From: Stakelama portus
GTDB taxonomy: Bacteria > Pseudomonadota > Alphaproteobacteria > Sphingomonadales > Sphingomonadaceae
Assembly (NCBI RefSeq): GCF_003171655.1
Contig: NZ_QFZL01000002.1
Coordinates: 62,001-126,000 of the forward strand
Direction: 5' to 3'
DNA length: 64,000 nt
Program-made: the position numbers and the translations under genes
Part shown: positions 1 to 9,125 of the stretch, piece by piece
Position numbering within the stretch: position 1 is the first letter of the stretch
Layout of the letters: the number at the start of each line of letters is the position of its first letter
The notes under the pieces: generated by a model
What the model was told of the DNA's origin: nothing
What the model saw: the letters and a program-made list of their open reading frames with translations, nothing else
Databases searched by the model: none

Positions 1-456
1 CGGCATCTGGGCGACGCATTGCCGGCAAGCGGCAAGATCGAAAGCGATCTGGAAACGCCCGAACATGCGTTCGACATTCTGGTCGTGGAGGATGATCCGC
101 GCGTGCTTGCCGCCACGGTCGGCGCGCTGACCGAACTGGGCCACCGGCCCGTGGGGTGCGATGATCCGCAAAAGGCGGCAGACCTGCTGAAAGCGATGGA
201 ATCGCTGGACCTGGTGCTTTCCGACGTGCTGATGCCCGGCCAGACGGGACCCGAAATGGTCGCCGCGCTGGGCGATCGGATTGCCGGCACGCCGGTTCTG
301 TTCGTCACCGGATTTGCCGGTGAGATCGATGCCGCGCAGTTCGGGCGGCACCCCGTGCTGCGCAAACCCTTCACGCTGGCGGGGCTGCAACATGCCGTGG
401 ATGAAGCGGTGCGTGCGCGCCACGAGACGCAATTGCATGCCGATGGCGCAACATAG
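1..456 (+). CDS. C-terminal receiver domain, probably of a hybrid sensor histidine kinase (5' truncated)
   Basis: The reading frame is open from the first base of the window, so the gene begins upstream; the first in-frame start-like codon (TTG at 19) is probably not the real start. Residues after about 25 form a CheY-like receiver: the acidic pair in 'ILVVEDDPRV', the phosphoacceptor Asp in 'LVLSDVLMPG', the Thr in 'VLFVTGFAG' and the Lys in 'VLRKPFT' are all present. A receiver at the very C-terminus after a short linker is typical of hybrid histidine kinases. The kinase part cannot be seen, so a stand-alone response regulator with an N-terminal extension remains possible. Confidence 0.75.
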   Translation, partial: RHLGDALPASGKIESDLETPEHAFDILVVEDDPRVLAATVGALTELGHRPVGCDDPQKAADLLKAMESLDLVLSDVLMPGQTGPEMVAALGDRIAGTPVLFVTGFAGEIDAAQFGRHPVLRKPFTLAGLQHAVDEAVRARHETQLHADGAT

Positions 457-580
457 CGCAACTTCCCGCCATGGCCCCGATTATACGGATGACGGCGGCA
501 CACACCGCCGGTATAGCCGTTCCCCTCACCGGCGCGTTGCGTCCTGTCTGTCGATTTACCGAAGGTTCCGCTGACATCGC

Positions 581-1774
581 ATGAAATCGATCGACCGCTA
601 TATGGCGCGACTGATCGCGGTGCCGCTGATTGCAAATCTTGTAATCGCGTCGATGCTGCTGGTGCTCGATCGGATCCGCATTCTGCTCGACTTCGTCGCG
701 ACCGAAGGCGGTCCGGTGAGCGTCGTCTGGGAAATGCTGGCCAATCTGCTGCCCGAATATCTCGGCCTCGGCATACCCATCGGGCTGTTGCTCGGCATCC
801 TACTGGCATTTCGTCGCCTCTCCACCAGTTCGGAACTCGATGTCATGCGCGCCGTGGGCATGGGCTATGGGCGGATGTTGCGCGTGCCCTATATGTTCGC
901 GATCGGGCTGGCGCTGGTGAACTTCGCGATCGTCGGTTTCGTCCAGCCAAAGGCGCGCTACGGATACGAACAGCTGCGCTACGAACTGCGCTCGGGCGCA
1001 TTGGGCGCTTCGATCAAGGTCGGCGAATTCACCAGTTTCGGCGACAAGATGACGCTGCGCATCGAAAAGAGCGAGGATAGCGGGCACAAGCTGTCGGGCA
1101 TCTTCGTCCATGCAGTGCCGCATGCCGGCGAATGGCTGGCGGTTACCGCCGAACGCGGACAATTTCTGCGCACCGACGATCCCGACGTCATCATCTTTCG
1201 GCTAACCAACGGCACGCTGACTCAGAAATCCAAGGATTCGCCCGTCCCGCGCGTGCTGACTTTCACCGCGCATGACCTGCCGATAGATCTGCCGAAATTC
1301 GAGACTTTCCGAAGCAGGGGCGGTCGCAACCTCGAACTGACCCTGCCCGAATTGCTGGCAACGGGGCACGACCCCCAGGTCAGTCAGGAGGACCGCAACA
1401 CCAGCCGCGCCGCGCTGCATTTCCGGCTGGTCGAAGTGGCGACGATGCTGTTGCTGCCGATGCTCGCGGCGGCGCTGGGCATTCCCCCGAAGCGATCGAC
1501 ATCGGCGCTCGGCGTCTTCCTGTCGATCGTGATGATCGTGACCTATCACAAGGTCAACGAATATGGGGAGTCGATCGGCAGCCTGGGTCTGGTCGACCCG
1601 ATCGTCGCGCTGTGGGTGCCGTTCGTGATCTTCGCATCATTGGTGATCTGGATGTATTATACCGTCGCTTACGTGCCGGGCGGACAGCCGATCGGCGCGC
1701 TTGAAAAGGTGTTTGCCAAAATCGGCAAATCGATCGCCAGGCTGTGGCCCGGGGCGCGGAGGAAGTCCGCGTGA
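581..1774 (+). CDS. lptF: LPS export ABC transporter permease LptF
   Basis: This 397-residue inner-membrane protein belongs to the YjgP/YjgQ (LptF/LptG) family, the permease half of the LptB2FG transporter that pulls lipopolysaccharide from the inner membrane toward LptC-LptA. The sequence shows an N-terminal transmembrane pair (about residues 12-75), a large periplasmic beta-jellyroll region in the middle and a C-terminal membrane block (about residues 285-370). It overlaps the next permease gene by 4 bases, so the two are translationally coupled. The order lptF-lptG is standard in Proteobacteria. The ATG at 581 is the first start after the upstream gene. Confidence 0.9.
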   Translation: MKSIDRYMARLIAVPLIANLVIASMLLVLDRIRILLDFVATEGGPVSVVWEMLANLLPEYLGLGIPIGLLLGILLAFRRLSTSSELDVMRAVGMGYGRMLRVPYMFAIGLALVNFAIVGFVQPKARYGYEQLRYELRSGALGASIKVGEFTSFGDKMTLRIEKSEDSGHKLSGIFVHAVPHAGEWLAVTAERGQFLRTDDPDVIIFRLTNGTLTQKSKDSPVPRVLTFTAHDLPIDLPKFETFRSRGGRNLELTLPELLATGHDPQVSQEDRNTSRAALHFRLVEVATMLLLPMLAAALGIPPKRSTSALGVFLSIVMIVTYHKVNEYGESIGSLGLVDPIVALWVPFVIFASLVIWMYYTVAYVPGGQPIGALEKVFAKIGKSIARLWPGARRKSA

Positions 1775-2868
1775 CCGCGAGCAATTTCTTCCCCTCGCGC
1801 ACCATGTCGCTCTACATGGCGCGTATGTTCCTGGTCCGCAGCTTCGCGGTGCTCGCGGGCCTGGTGCTGATCCTGCAGACGCTCGATCTTCTCAGCGAAT
1901 CGGGTCGCATCCTGGCCGATCCGGCCAATGGCGACGCGGAAATCTGGCGCTATGTCAGCCTGCGGACGCCGCAGATCATTGCCACCTTCCTGCCCTTTTC
2001 GGTGCTGCTGGGAACGGTGATCACGTTGATGACGCTCAACCAGAACAGCGAAGTGATCGCGATGAAGGCCTCGGGCCTTTCCGCCCATCAGGTGCTGGCA
2101 CCGCTGATCGTCGCCGGATTGCTGGTTGCGGGAATTTCCTTTGCGTTCAACGAACGGATCGTCGCACGCGCCAGCGCCACGTTGGATCAATGGAAAAAGG
2201 TCGATTACGGCACGATGCCGATCGATCGCGGCGACCGCGCCAATGTGTGGGTGCGATCCGAAAACAATCTGATCGAAGTCGACCAGATCCGCGGCAAGGG
2301 CAATGCCGCGCATCTCTATGGAATCACCGTCTACGAACGTAGCGGGGAAAATCTCCGGTCGATCCTGATGGCGAATGAAGGCGTGCGCGACGGCGATGGC
2401 TGGCAAGTGAGCGGCGCGCGCCGGTTCGACATCGCGAGCGGCACGGTGACGCCGCTGGGAACGCTGACGCTGGCCAGGGGCGTGACGCCCGATCAGTTCA
2501 CGCTTTCGTCGGTCGATGCCGACGGGCTTTCCTTTTTCGAACTGCGCAACGCCATTCAGGAACTGCGCGCGGTCGGTCGTCCCACCAAAGCGCTGGAGGG
2601 CAGTTTGTGGCACAAGCTGTCGGGGCCGCTATCGGCCGTGCTGATGCCGCTGCTGGGCGCGGTGGCCGCATTTGGCGTCGCGCGATCGGGCAAGCTCTTT
2701 CTCCGTGCCGTAGTCGGCATGGCGCTCGGCTTCCTTTATTTCATGGCCGATAATTTCGCGATCGCGATGGGCAATCTGGGTGCCTATCCGCCGTTTCTGG
2801 CGGCATGGGCGCCCTTCATGCTGTTCCTGATGATCGGCGAAGCGCTGTTGCTCAAGACCGAGGAATAG
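1771..2868 (+). CDS. lptG: LPS export ABC transporter permease LptG
   Basis: This is the second YjgP/YjgQ permease, 365 residues from the chosen start, and the partner of LptF. I chose the GTG at 1771 because it overlaps the lptF stop (GTGA) and has a GGAGGA Shine-Dalgarno sequence 6 bases upstream; an in-frame GTG at 1744 lies inside lptF and lacks this. The protein has an N-terminal segment 'MSLYMARMFLVR', a periplasmic domain and four C-terminal hydrophobic stretches ending near 'LLLKTEE'. The ATPase LptB is not in this window, as usual for bacteria with split lpt loci. Confidence 0.9.
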   Translation: MTASNFFPSRTMSLYMARMFLVRSFAVLAGLVLILQTLDLLSESGRILADPANGDAEIWRYVSLRTPQIIATFLPFSVLLGTVITLMTLNQNSEVIAMKASGLSAHQVLAPLIVAGLLVAGISFAFNERIVARASATLDQWKKVDYGTMPIDRGDRANVWVRSENNLIEVDQIRGKGNAAHLYGITVYERSGENLRSILMANEGVRDGDGWQVSGARRFDIASGTVTPLGTLTLARGVTPDQFTLSSVDADGLSFFELRNAIQELRAVGRPTKALEGSLWHKLSGPLSAVLMPLLGAVAAFGVARSGKLFLRAVVGMALGFLYFMADNFAIAMGNLGAYPPFLAAWAPFMLFLMIGEALLLKTEE

Positions 2869-2934
2869 GCGGGAGCGAAACGCCCCACTCCGTCCGATCG
2901 CCACCCGTTCGATCGCCACCCGCTCTATCGGCTG

Positions 2935-4044
2935 TCAGTTCCGTCCGCGCTGCTTCATCGTATTCTGGCCCAGCCGCACCATCAGTCCGGTCAGCGTGGG
3001 ATAGTTCGCCTTGTGATACGCCGAATCACTTGCCAGCGCTTCGCTAAGGCGACGATGCGCTTCGGTGAGCGAATGATATGGCAGGCTCGGCAACAGGTGA
3101 TGCAACGCGTGATAGCGCAGCCCCACCGGCGCCCAAAAATAGGGCAGCCACGACGGACCGGGCACGTTGACGCTGTCCAGAAACTGCGCCGTGACGGTCA
3201 GCGGCTCGCCTTCATTTTCCCACAGATGCGCGACCAGCGTCCGCACCTGATTGATCACCGCCACGCCGGCAATCACCGCCATATAGATGGCGAACGCCCT
3301 GAGCGGGAAAATCCCGGTCGCGACGGTCGCGATCACGCCGATCGCCCAGATGCTGCAGATCGTTTCCTGAAACGCCCATTGCTTGCGGAATTCGCCGGTC
3401 GGCGCCTTGCGCTCATAGCTGGGGTTGATCTGCAGCCCCGAATATTTCGCGATCACCAACCGGCGAAGCTTGGGAAAAAGCAGCGAAAGCGGCGTCAGAA
3501 TGCCGAACCGGATCAACAGCCCGACCGGCATCAGCACCGACACCAACAGGAACAGCGGAAGCGTATAGGGCTTCATATGCGCAAGCGGCAGATATTCGGG
3601 ATCGTCGGCCGTGCCATAGCGCGTGCGCGAATGATGGATCGCGTGAATGCCCTCATACATGAAGGAGGGCAGCATGATCGGCATGCCGACCAGCACATTC
3701 CATCCCACCCGGAATCCGGGCAGCAGCGAATGTTTCACATGGGTGATTTCGTGAATGAACAGCGACGCCCGATAGAGCGCGAGCACCGCCACCGCGCCGG
3801 CAAGCAACGTCCAGCCCAGCGTCGGCGAAAACATCGCAGCAAGCATCGCCGCATAGCCGATGGCAGCCGATATGAGGCAGTCGGTCCAGTACAGCCACGG
3901 CTTGGGTTTCTGAAGATCGCGCGTCAATTCCGCGGCCGCGCGCATCATCGCACGATCGTCCGCGACGCCGGAAAGGCGGATACGCGGCTCCCTCACCTCA
4001 CGCGCGGACGCATCGGCTGGCTTCAGGGCAAGTATCTCGGTCAT
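2935..4044 (-). CDS. Membrane fatty-acid desaturase family protein
   Basis: The 369-residue product carries the three histidine clusters of membrane di-iron desaturases/hydroxylases: 'HEITHVKH', 'HAIHHSRT' and 'HALHHLLP'. Two pairs of hydrophobic segments separate the clusters, which fits an enzyme in the cytoplasmic membrane that binds two irons at its cytosolic face. The substrate cannot be read from sequence; acyl lipids and carotenoid-like molecules are both possible. The frame is open further upstream, but the ATG at 4044 (MTEILALKP) leaves room for a divergent promoter region with the gene that starts at 4107. Confidence 0.8.
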   Translation of the reverse strand: MTEILALKPADASAREVREPRIRLSGVADDRAMMRAAAELTRDLQKPKPWLYWTDCLISAAIGYAAMLAAMFSPTLGWTLLAGAVAVLALYRASLFIHEITHVKHSLLPGFRVGWNVLVGMPIMLPSFMYEGIHAIHHSRTRYGTADDPEYLPLAHMKPYTLPLFLLVSVLMPVGLLIRFGILTPLSLLFPKLRRLVIAKYSGLQINPSYERKAPTGEFRKQWAFQETICSIWAIGVIATVATGIFPLRAFAIYMAVIAGVAVINQVRTLVAHLWENEGEPLTVTAQFLDSVNVPGPSWLPYFWAPVGLRYHALHHLLPSLPYHSLTEAHRRLSEALASDSAYHKANYPTLTGLMVRLGQNTMKQRGRN

Positions 4045-4106
4045 AGTCCTTAACTGCCAATAGATAGTGGCTATATGGTGGCATTCCAGCCCCGACAGGC
4101 ACAGCA

Positions 4107-5351
4107 ATGCCATCGACGTCCCGGCCTGGCGCCGGATCGCTTGACAAGGCACCCCTGACGCAGGACTGCATTGCGCGAAATCAATGCGAGGTCGTTTTGG
4201 CAAGCCAGCCCGTCGTCCGCCCCGTTTCAGGCAAGCGTGACATCAAGTCTTTCATCGATCTGGCCTTTCGGCTGAATGCCGGCGATCCCAACTGGGTGCC
4301 GCCGCTGAAGAGCGAAGTGGCCGGGACGATCGACCCCAAAAAAAATGGCTGGTTCAGCCATGCCGAAGGGCAGCTGTTCCTCGCCGAGCGCGACGGACAG
4401 GTCGTGGGCCGTATTTCGGCGCATATCGATACGCTTGCGCTTGAGATGCCGGCCGACCAGGGTTTCGGCCCGGGCACCGGTTTCTGGGGCATGATCGAGG
4501 CCGAGGATGAGGCGACGGCTCACGCCCTGATCGCACAGGCCGAACATTGGCTGGCGGGTCGGGGCATGACTCGCGCGCTCGGTCCGGTCAGTCTTTCAAT
4601 CTGGGAAGAGCCGGGCCTGCTGGTGCTGGGCCATGATCACGCGCCGACGGTGATGATGGGCCACCATGCCCCGCAATATCGCGCGTGGATCGAACATACA
4701 GGCTATGCTCCGGCCAAGAAGCTGCTCACTTATGAACTCGACGTCCGCAAGGAATTTCCTCCGGTTATCCAGCGCATCATCGCATCGGGGGAAAAGAACC
4801 CGCGCATTCGCATCCGGATGGTCGACAAGTCGAAATTCGACGAGGAAGCGGCGATCATTCTCGCCATTCTGAACGATGCATGGTCCGACAATTGGGGCTT
4901 TATTCCGCTTACCCAGCCGGAAATCGATGATGTCGGAAAGAAGCTGAAGCCGATCGTGTTCAACGATCTGATCCGGATCGCCGAGCTTGACGGCGAACCG
5001 GTGGCTTTCATGATCACCCTGCCCGACCTCAACGAAGCAATTGCGCCGCTCAAGGGCAATCTCTTCCCGTTCGGCTGGGCGAAACTGCTCTGGTGGCTGC
5101 GCGCGCCCAAGGTGCGGACGATGCGCGTCCCGCTGATGGGCGTGGTCAAGCGTCTGCAATCCTCGCGCATGGCGAGCCAGCTGGCTTTCATGATGATCGA
5201 ATATATTCGCCGTTCGGCAGTCTCGGTCTATGGCGCCTCACGCGGCGAAATCGGCTGGATCCTGGACGATAATCAGGGAATGATTGCGATCGCCGATGCG
5301 ATCAACAGCCATGTGAATCGCGAATATCTGATCTATCAGAAGTCGCTGTAA
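4107..5351 (+). CDS. GNAT-like acyltransferase family protein
   Basis: The 414-residue product begins with an extension and then reads 'RPVSGKRDIKSFIDL', 'GDPNWVPPLKSEV' and 'LFLAERDGQVVGRISAHID'. The last of these looks like the central strand and loop of a GNAT fold. A second half (about residues 210-400) contains 'PVAFMITLPDLNEAI' and resembles a further acyltransferase-like domain. It is a conserved hypothetical type whose substrate is unknown. No clear Shine-Dalgarno sequence precedes the ATG at 4107, and a TTG near 4197 is an alternative start that removes the poorly structured first 30 residues. It is divergent from the desaturase gene, so an acyl-lipid role is possible but only inferred. 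Confidence 0.6.
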   Translation: MPSTSRPGAGSLDKAPLTQDCIARNQCEVVLASQPVVRPVSGKRDIKSFIDLAFRLNAGDPNWVPPLKSEVAGTIDPKKNGWFSHAEGQLFLAERDGQVVGRISAHIDTLALEMPADQGFGPGTGFWGMIEAEDEATAHALIAQAEHWLAGRGMTRALGPVSLSIWEEPGLLVLGHDHAPTVMMGHHAPQYRAWIEHTGYAPAKKLLTYELDVRKEFPPVIQRIIASGEKNPRIRIRMVDKSKFDEEAAIILAILNDAWSDNWGFIPLTQPEIDDVGKKLKPIVFNDLIRIAELDGEPVAFMITLPDLNEAIAPLKGNLFPFGWAKLLWWLRAPKVRTMRVPLMGVVKRLQSSRMASQLAFMMIEYIRRSAVSVYGASRGEIGWILDDNQGMIAIADAINSHVNREYLIYQKSL

Positions 5352-5367
5352 CGCAGGGTTTTGCGCC

Positions 5368-6138
5368 TCAGCGCAGCCGTACCCAGGTCGGTGCGTGGTC
5401 GCTGGCCTTTTCCTGGCCGCGATATTCCTTGTCGACGCCCGCATCGACGAAGCGATCGGCCGCCTGGGGGCTGAGCAGCAAATGGTCGATGCGGAAACCG
5501 GCATCGCGCTGCCATGCGCCGCGCTGATAGTCCCAGAAGGTCCAGACACCCCCTGCCGGAAACCGCGTGCGCAGCGAATCGGTCCAGCCCTGGGCCAGCA
5601 ACCGGCGATAGCCCTGCCGCGATTGCGGCTGCATCAGCGCGTCATCGGCCATCGACTTCACCGAATATACGTCGTCGTCATTGGGAATGACGTTGTAATC
5701 GCCCGCAAGCACCACCGGGCGCTCTTCGGCCAGCAATTCGCGCGCGCGATCTTCCAGCCGCTCGATCCAGCGCAGTTTGTAATCGAATTTGGGACCGGGA
5801 ACGGGATTGCCGTTGGGCAGATAGATCGAAGCGACGATCAGACCGTCGACTTCAGCCTCCAGATAGCGGCTATGTTCATCGTCCGGATCGCCGGCCAGCC
5901 CGCGTTGCCGCTCGACAGGATCGGCGCCGCGCGCCAGCACCGCCACGCCGTTCCAGCTTTTCTGGCCATGCCAAACCAGGCCGTATCCGGCGGCGCGAAT
6001 ATCGTCGGCCGGAAAGCTGTCGTCGGACGATTTGAGTTCCTGAAGACAGACGATATCGGGCTTCTGCTCGTCGAGATATTCGAGCAGCCGCGGCATGCGC
6101 GCCTTGATTCCGTTGATGTTGAAGCTGACGATCTTCAA
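5368..6138 (-). CDS. xthA: Exodeoxyribonuclease III / AP endonuclease
   Basis: The 256-residue protein is a full-length Xth enzyme of the endonuclease/exonuclease/phosphatase superfamily, which cuts DNA at abasic sites and removes blocked 3' ends in base-excision repair. Visible active-site motifs are 'FNINGIKAR' (Asn7), 'CLQELKSSD' (metal-binding Glu), 'LAGDYNVIPNDDDVY' (catalytic Asp and Asn), 'RIDHLLLS' and the terminal 'ASDHAPTWVRL' (catalytic Asp-His). The length fits the family. It lies 15 bases downstream of erpA on the same strand, so the two are probably cotranscribed. Confidence 0.95.
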   Translation of the reverse strand: MKIVSFNINGIKARMPRLLEYLDEQKPDIVCLQELKSSDDSFPADDIRAAGYGLVWHGQKSWNGVAVLARGADPVERQRGLAGDPDDEHSRYLEAEVDGLIVASIYLPNGNPVPGPKFDYKLRWIERLEDRARELLAEERPVVLAGDYNVIPNDDDVYSVKSMADDALMQPQSRQGYRRLLAQGWTDSLRTRFPAGGVWTFWDYQRGAWQRDAGFRIDHLLLSPQAADRFVDAGVDKEYRGQEKASDHAPTWVRLR

Positions 6139-6153
6139 GACGCGCGCCGCCGG

Positions 6154-6495
6154 TCAGACGGCAAAGCTGGAGCCGCAGCCACAGCCTGCAGCGGCGTTCG
6201 GATTTTCGACGCGAAACGCAGCGCCGCCGAGCGATTCGACATAATCGACGCTGCACCCGCGGACGAGATCGAGGCTGACCGAATCGACGACCAGACGCAC
6301 GCCATCGGTTTCGGCGATGCTGTCATCGGCTTCGACGCCATCGGCAAAGCCGAATTTATATTGAAAGCCCGAACAGCCTCCCCCTTCGACCGACAGCCTG
6401 AGGATTGCGGGCTTGTTCTGCTTTTCGGCGATCGCCGCCACGCGCGCGGCAGCCGCGGGCGTCAGCGCGATATCGGTTTGGGCGGTTGCCGTCAT
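6154..6495 (-). CDS. erpA: Iron-sulfur cluster insertion protein ErpA (HesB/IscA type)
   Basis: The 113-residue product is an A-type Fe-S carrier. The three conserved cysteines are seen in 'GGGCSGFQYKFGF' and the C-terminal 'GCGCGSSFAV'. Such proteins receive clusters from the scaffold system and pass them to apoproteins in the cytosol. The N-terminus 'ALTPAAAARVAAIAEK' is typical. I prefer ErpA over IscA because no isc scaffold genes surround it, but that choice is an inference. It precedes xthA in what looks like a two-gene unit. Confidence 0.85.
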   Translation of the reverse strand: MTATAQTDIALTPAAAARVAAIAEKQNKPAILRLSVEGGGCSGFQYKFGFADGVEADDSIAETDGVRLVVDSVSLDLVRGCSVDYVESLGGAAFRVENPNAAAGCGCGSSFAV

Positions 6496-6562
6496 GGCAT
6501 TTCAGATAGGCGCGACAGGCGCCCTCGGCAACCGTCGCGCACAGTCCCGAAGGACATAGTTG

Positions 6563-7735
6563 TTATTCGTCGTGCGCCGGGCCGCCCACTGCGTTTTCGC
6601 GGCGTTCCTGAATCGCCGTCAGATACTCGCCCGTATGAAGGAACGGGATCGGATTGACCGCACGGCCATCGACACGAACTTCATAGTGGAGGTGGCTGCC
6701 GGTCGAACGGCCGGTCGAGCCCATCAGGCCGATCACATCGCCGCGATGCACCTGCTGATTGTCCTGAACCAGAATGCGCGACAAGTGGCCATAGCGCGTG
6801 GCGAGGCCGCGACCATGGTTGATTTCGATCAGATTGCCATAGCCGCCCGCACGACCGGCGCGCGATACGATACCGTCGGCGGTCGCATAAATCGGCGTAC
6901 CGACCGGACCGGGAATGTCGATGCCGCTGTGCATCGCGCGCGTGCCGCGGAACGGATCGGAGCGGACGCCAAAGCTCGAAGTCAGCGTGACATGATCGAC
7001 CGGCTGAAGCGACGGGACCGAAATCACGGTCTGCTCGAGCGCATCGAGCTTCTTCCAGGTCAGGAACAGTTCGTGGAACTGGGCATCGGCATCGGCGCCC
7101 GATTTTTCGGGATCGTCGCCGGCGGGCTCATAGGGGCCGCCCATGCCGCCGACACTCACGAAACGCTCGGGCTTGAGGCCCAGCCGACGCAGATGATTGG
7201 AAGTCTGTTCGAACCGCGCTTGCCCGGCAGCAATCGCCTGCTGCGCGAAGGCGCGCTGGCGCGATTCGATGCGGCGCAGCGGGGCCAGCACTTCGTCGGT
7301 CATCGCGCTGGTTTCGGGGGCATCGGGAAGCGGCTGGTTGAGCAGCGCGGGATCGCCCTTGCCCGAAAGCACTGCGGAAATGAGGCGCTGGCGAGCCTCG
7401 ACGCGGGCGGCATGGATGCGGGCGGCTTCCTTGGCAGCGGCGATATCGGCCTGCATCTGCATCACCTGATGCCGCATATCGGCCATTTGCGCTTCGGGCG
7501 AACGCGCGGCCGAAATGCCCGAAACCGCAATCGCATCTGCCGTCGCCTGAGAAACGCCATAGGCCGAGAAGGCGACCGTCAGCGTCGCGACGCATGCCAG
7601 AAATGCCTGGGTACGGCCGGCAATGCTGAACCGGCGCAGGTCGCGGCCATCGTGCAGAATAAGATCACGCGTCGTGAACAAGGCGCGGAACTTTTGAAAC
7701 AGACCCGCGTTAGATTGTTTCGATGCGTTAGCCAT
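6563..7735 (-). CDS. M23 family (LytM-like) metallopeptidase
   Basis: The 390-residue product has one N-terminal transmembrane segment (about residues 36-55), a helical, coiled-coil-prone middle ('QMADMRHQVMQMQADIAAA') and a C-terminal M23 domain. Zinc ligands are visible in 'HSGIDIPGPVGTP' (HxxxD) and 'GSHLHYEVR' (HxH), with 'RYGHLSR' between them, so the domain looks catalytically intact. It probably acts in the periplasm on peptidoglycan cross-links. I chose the ATG at 7735 because GGGGA lies just upstream; the frame extends further but without ribosome-site support. Confidence 0.88.
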   Translation of the reverse strand: MANASKQSNAGLFQKFRALFTTRDLILHDGRDLRRFSIAGRTQAFLACVATLTVAFSAYGVSQATADAIAVSGISAARSPEAQMADMRHQVMQMQADIAAAKEAARIHAARVEARQRLISAVLSGKGDPALLNQPLPDAPETSAMTDEVLAPLRRIESRQRAFAQQAIAAGQARFEQTSNHLRRLGLKPERFVSVGGMGGPYEPAGDDPEKSGADADAQFHELFLTWKKLDALEQTVISVPSLQPVDHVTLTSSFGVRSDPFRGTRAMHSGIDIPGPVGTPIYATADGIVSRAGRAGGYGNLIEINHGRGLATRYGHLSRILVQDNQQVHRGDVIGLMGSTGRSTGSHLHYEVRVDGRAVNPIPFLHTGEYLTAIQERRENAVGGPAHDE

Positions 7736-7838
7736 GCATTCCCCGGTGTCTTGGCGAACGACCCCGCGCCGATTGCGCGGTGCCATTCGCATTAACCAAT
7801 TTTCCGGGAATCAGCCCCTCCGCTCCCGGCAACTATAC

Positions 7839-8648
7839 TCATGGGAAATTTTCGCCGTCCGGGGCAAGCGCGAGATAGTATTCCCGCGTCAGACCGGCTG
7901 CATGGCGCGCCGAGTCGTTGAACGGAGGCTTAACGACACCCCGAAAATGACGCGAAACGAGTGTTCGCCATGCCTGTTGCGGACTCGTTTGCCTGGTGCG
8001 GCAGGCGGATTCGAACCATTTCGTCCCTGCGCCGACATGGCGGATTTCATCGCTCAGAATCCGGCGCAATATCCGCGCGGTCGGCAAATCGCCCGCCGCT
8101 TCGAACCGCGCGATCGTCATCGGCGTGATGTCGAGGCCGCGCGCTTCGAGCACCATCGGCACTACCGCGAGCCGCGCCATCGCATCGCCCGCCGTCGCTT
8201 CGGCAGCTTCCCACAGCCCACCATGCGCCGGATGTGCGCCATAATGGCTGCCGAGCTGGCGCAACCGCCGGTCGAGCAACGCGAAGTGCATCGCCTCGTC
8301 CGCGCCAACACCGATCCAGTCGTCGACAAAGCCGCGGGGAAATTCGCCGCCGAACCGCCCGATCAGATCGAATGCCAGGTCGATCGCGACGAATTCGATA
8401 TGCGCGAGCGCATGAATGCCCGCGATCCGCGCACGTTCCGATCCCGCCCTGCCGCGTTTCGGCATCCGGTTGGGCGGCAACAGTTCCGGCCGTTCGGGTC
8501 GCGCAGGCGCAACAGGCATCGCCACGTCGAAGCGATGCGCCAGTTCGCCCCGGCGCCATTGCCGCGCGACCAGCCGCGCCGCCTTTACCTTTGCAGCAGG
8601 TTCAGCGGTATCGAGGACCGATCGTGCGGCCCCGGCAATGCTGCGCAT
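7839..8648 (-). CDS. Ferritin-like domain protein, DUF455 type
   Basis: The 269-residue product shows the paired ExxH-like helices of a ferritin-like di-iron bundle: 'HALAHIEFVAIDLAFDL', 'DEAMHFALLDRRL', 'MVLEARGLD' and 'DEIRHVGAG'. This pattern is that of DUF455 proteins, whose reaction is not known. The start ATG overlaps the stop of bcp (TGATG), so translation is probably coupled to the peroxiredoxin. That pairing suggests, without proving, a role in iron or oxidant handling. Confidence 0.8.
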   Translation of the reverse strand: MRSIAGAARSVLDTAEPAAKVKAARLVARQWRRGELAHRFDVAMPVAPARPERPELLPPNRMPKRGRAGSERARIAGIHALAHIEFVAIDLAFDLIGRFGGEFPRGFVDDWIGVGADEAMHFALLDRRLRQLGSHYGAHPAHGGLWEAAEATAGDAMARLAVVPMVLEARGLDITPMTIARFEAAGDLPTARILRRILSDEIRHVGAGTKWFESACRTRQTSPQQAWRTLVSRHFRGVVKPPFNDSARHAAGLTREYYLALAPDGENFP

Positions 8649-9121
8649 CAGCCCGCCGCCAGTTCCTTTACCGCTTCGAGCACATCGACCGCATGGCCGG
8701 GCACCCGCACCTTGCGCCACATGCGCACCAGCTTGCCATCGGCGTTGAAGAGGAAGGTCGAACGGTCGATGCCCATATAGGTCTTGCCGTACATCTGTTT
8801 TTCCACCCAGACGCCGAACGCTTCCATCGCCGATCCGTCCGCATCCGTCGCCAGCGCTATGGTCAGATCATATTTGGCGATGAATTTCTGATGCTTGATC
8901 GCGCTGTCCTTCGAAACGCCCAGGATGCGGGCGCCCGCCGCCTGAAATTCGGGCAGCAGCGCACTGAAATCCTGTGCCTCGCGCGTGCATCCCGACGTAT
9001 CATCCTTGGGGTAGAAATAGAGGACGAAAATCTCGCCGGCGTGATCGCGCAATGCCAGCGGCTTGTCCTCGCTGTCGGTCAGCGTGACGTCCGGAATCCG
9101 GTCGCCTTCCTCGATCGCCAT
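8648..9121 (-). CDS. bcp: Peroxiredoxin of the BCP/PrxQ type
   Basis: This 157-residue AhpC/TSA-fold peroxidase reduces hydroperoxides with a peroxidatic cysteine, here in 'YPKDDTSGCTREAQDF'. In Escherichia coli BCP a second cysteine lies five residues later; here that position is Gln, and no other cysteine is visible, so the enzyme looks 1-Cys. The start at 9121 is supported by GGAGA about 9 bases upstream and by the 4-base gap to the end of glnE. It is followed by the ferritin-like gene with a TGATG overlap. Confidence 0.9.
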   Translation of the reverse strand: MAIEEGDRIPDVTLTDSEDKPLALRDHAGEIFVLYFYPKDDTSGCTREAQDFSALLPEFQAAGARILGVSKDSAIKHQKFIAKYDLTIALATDADGSAMEAFGVWVEKQMYGKTYMGIDRSTFLFNADGKLVRMWRKVRVPGHAVDVLEAVKELAAG

Positions 9122-9125
9122 CTGT

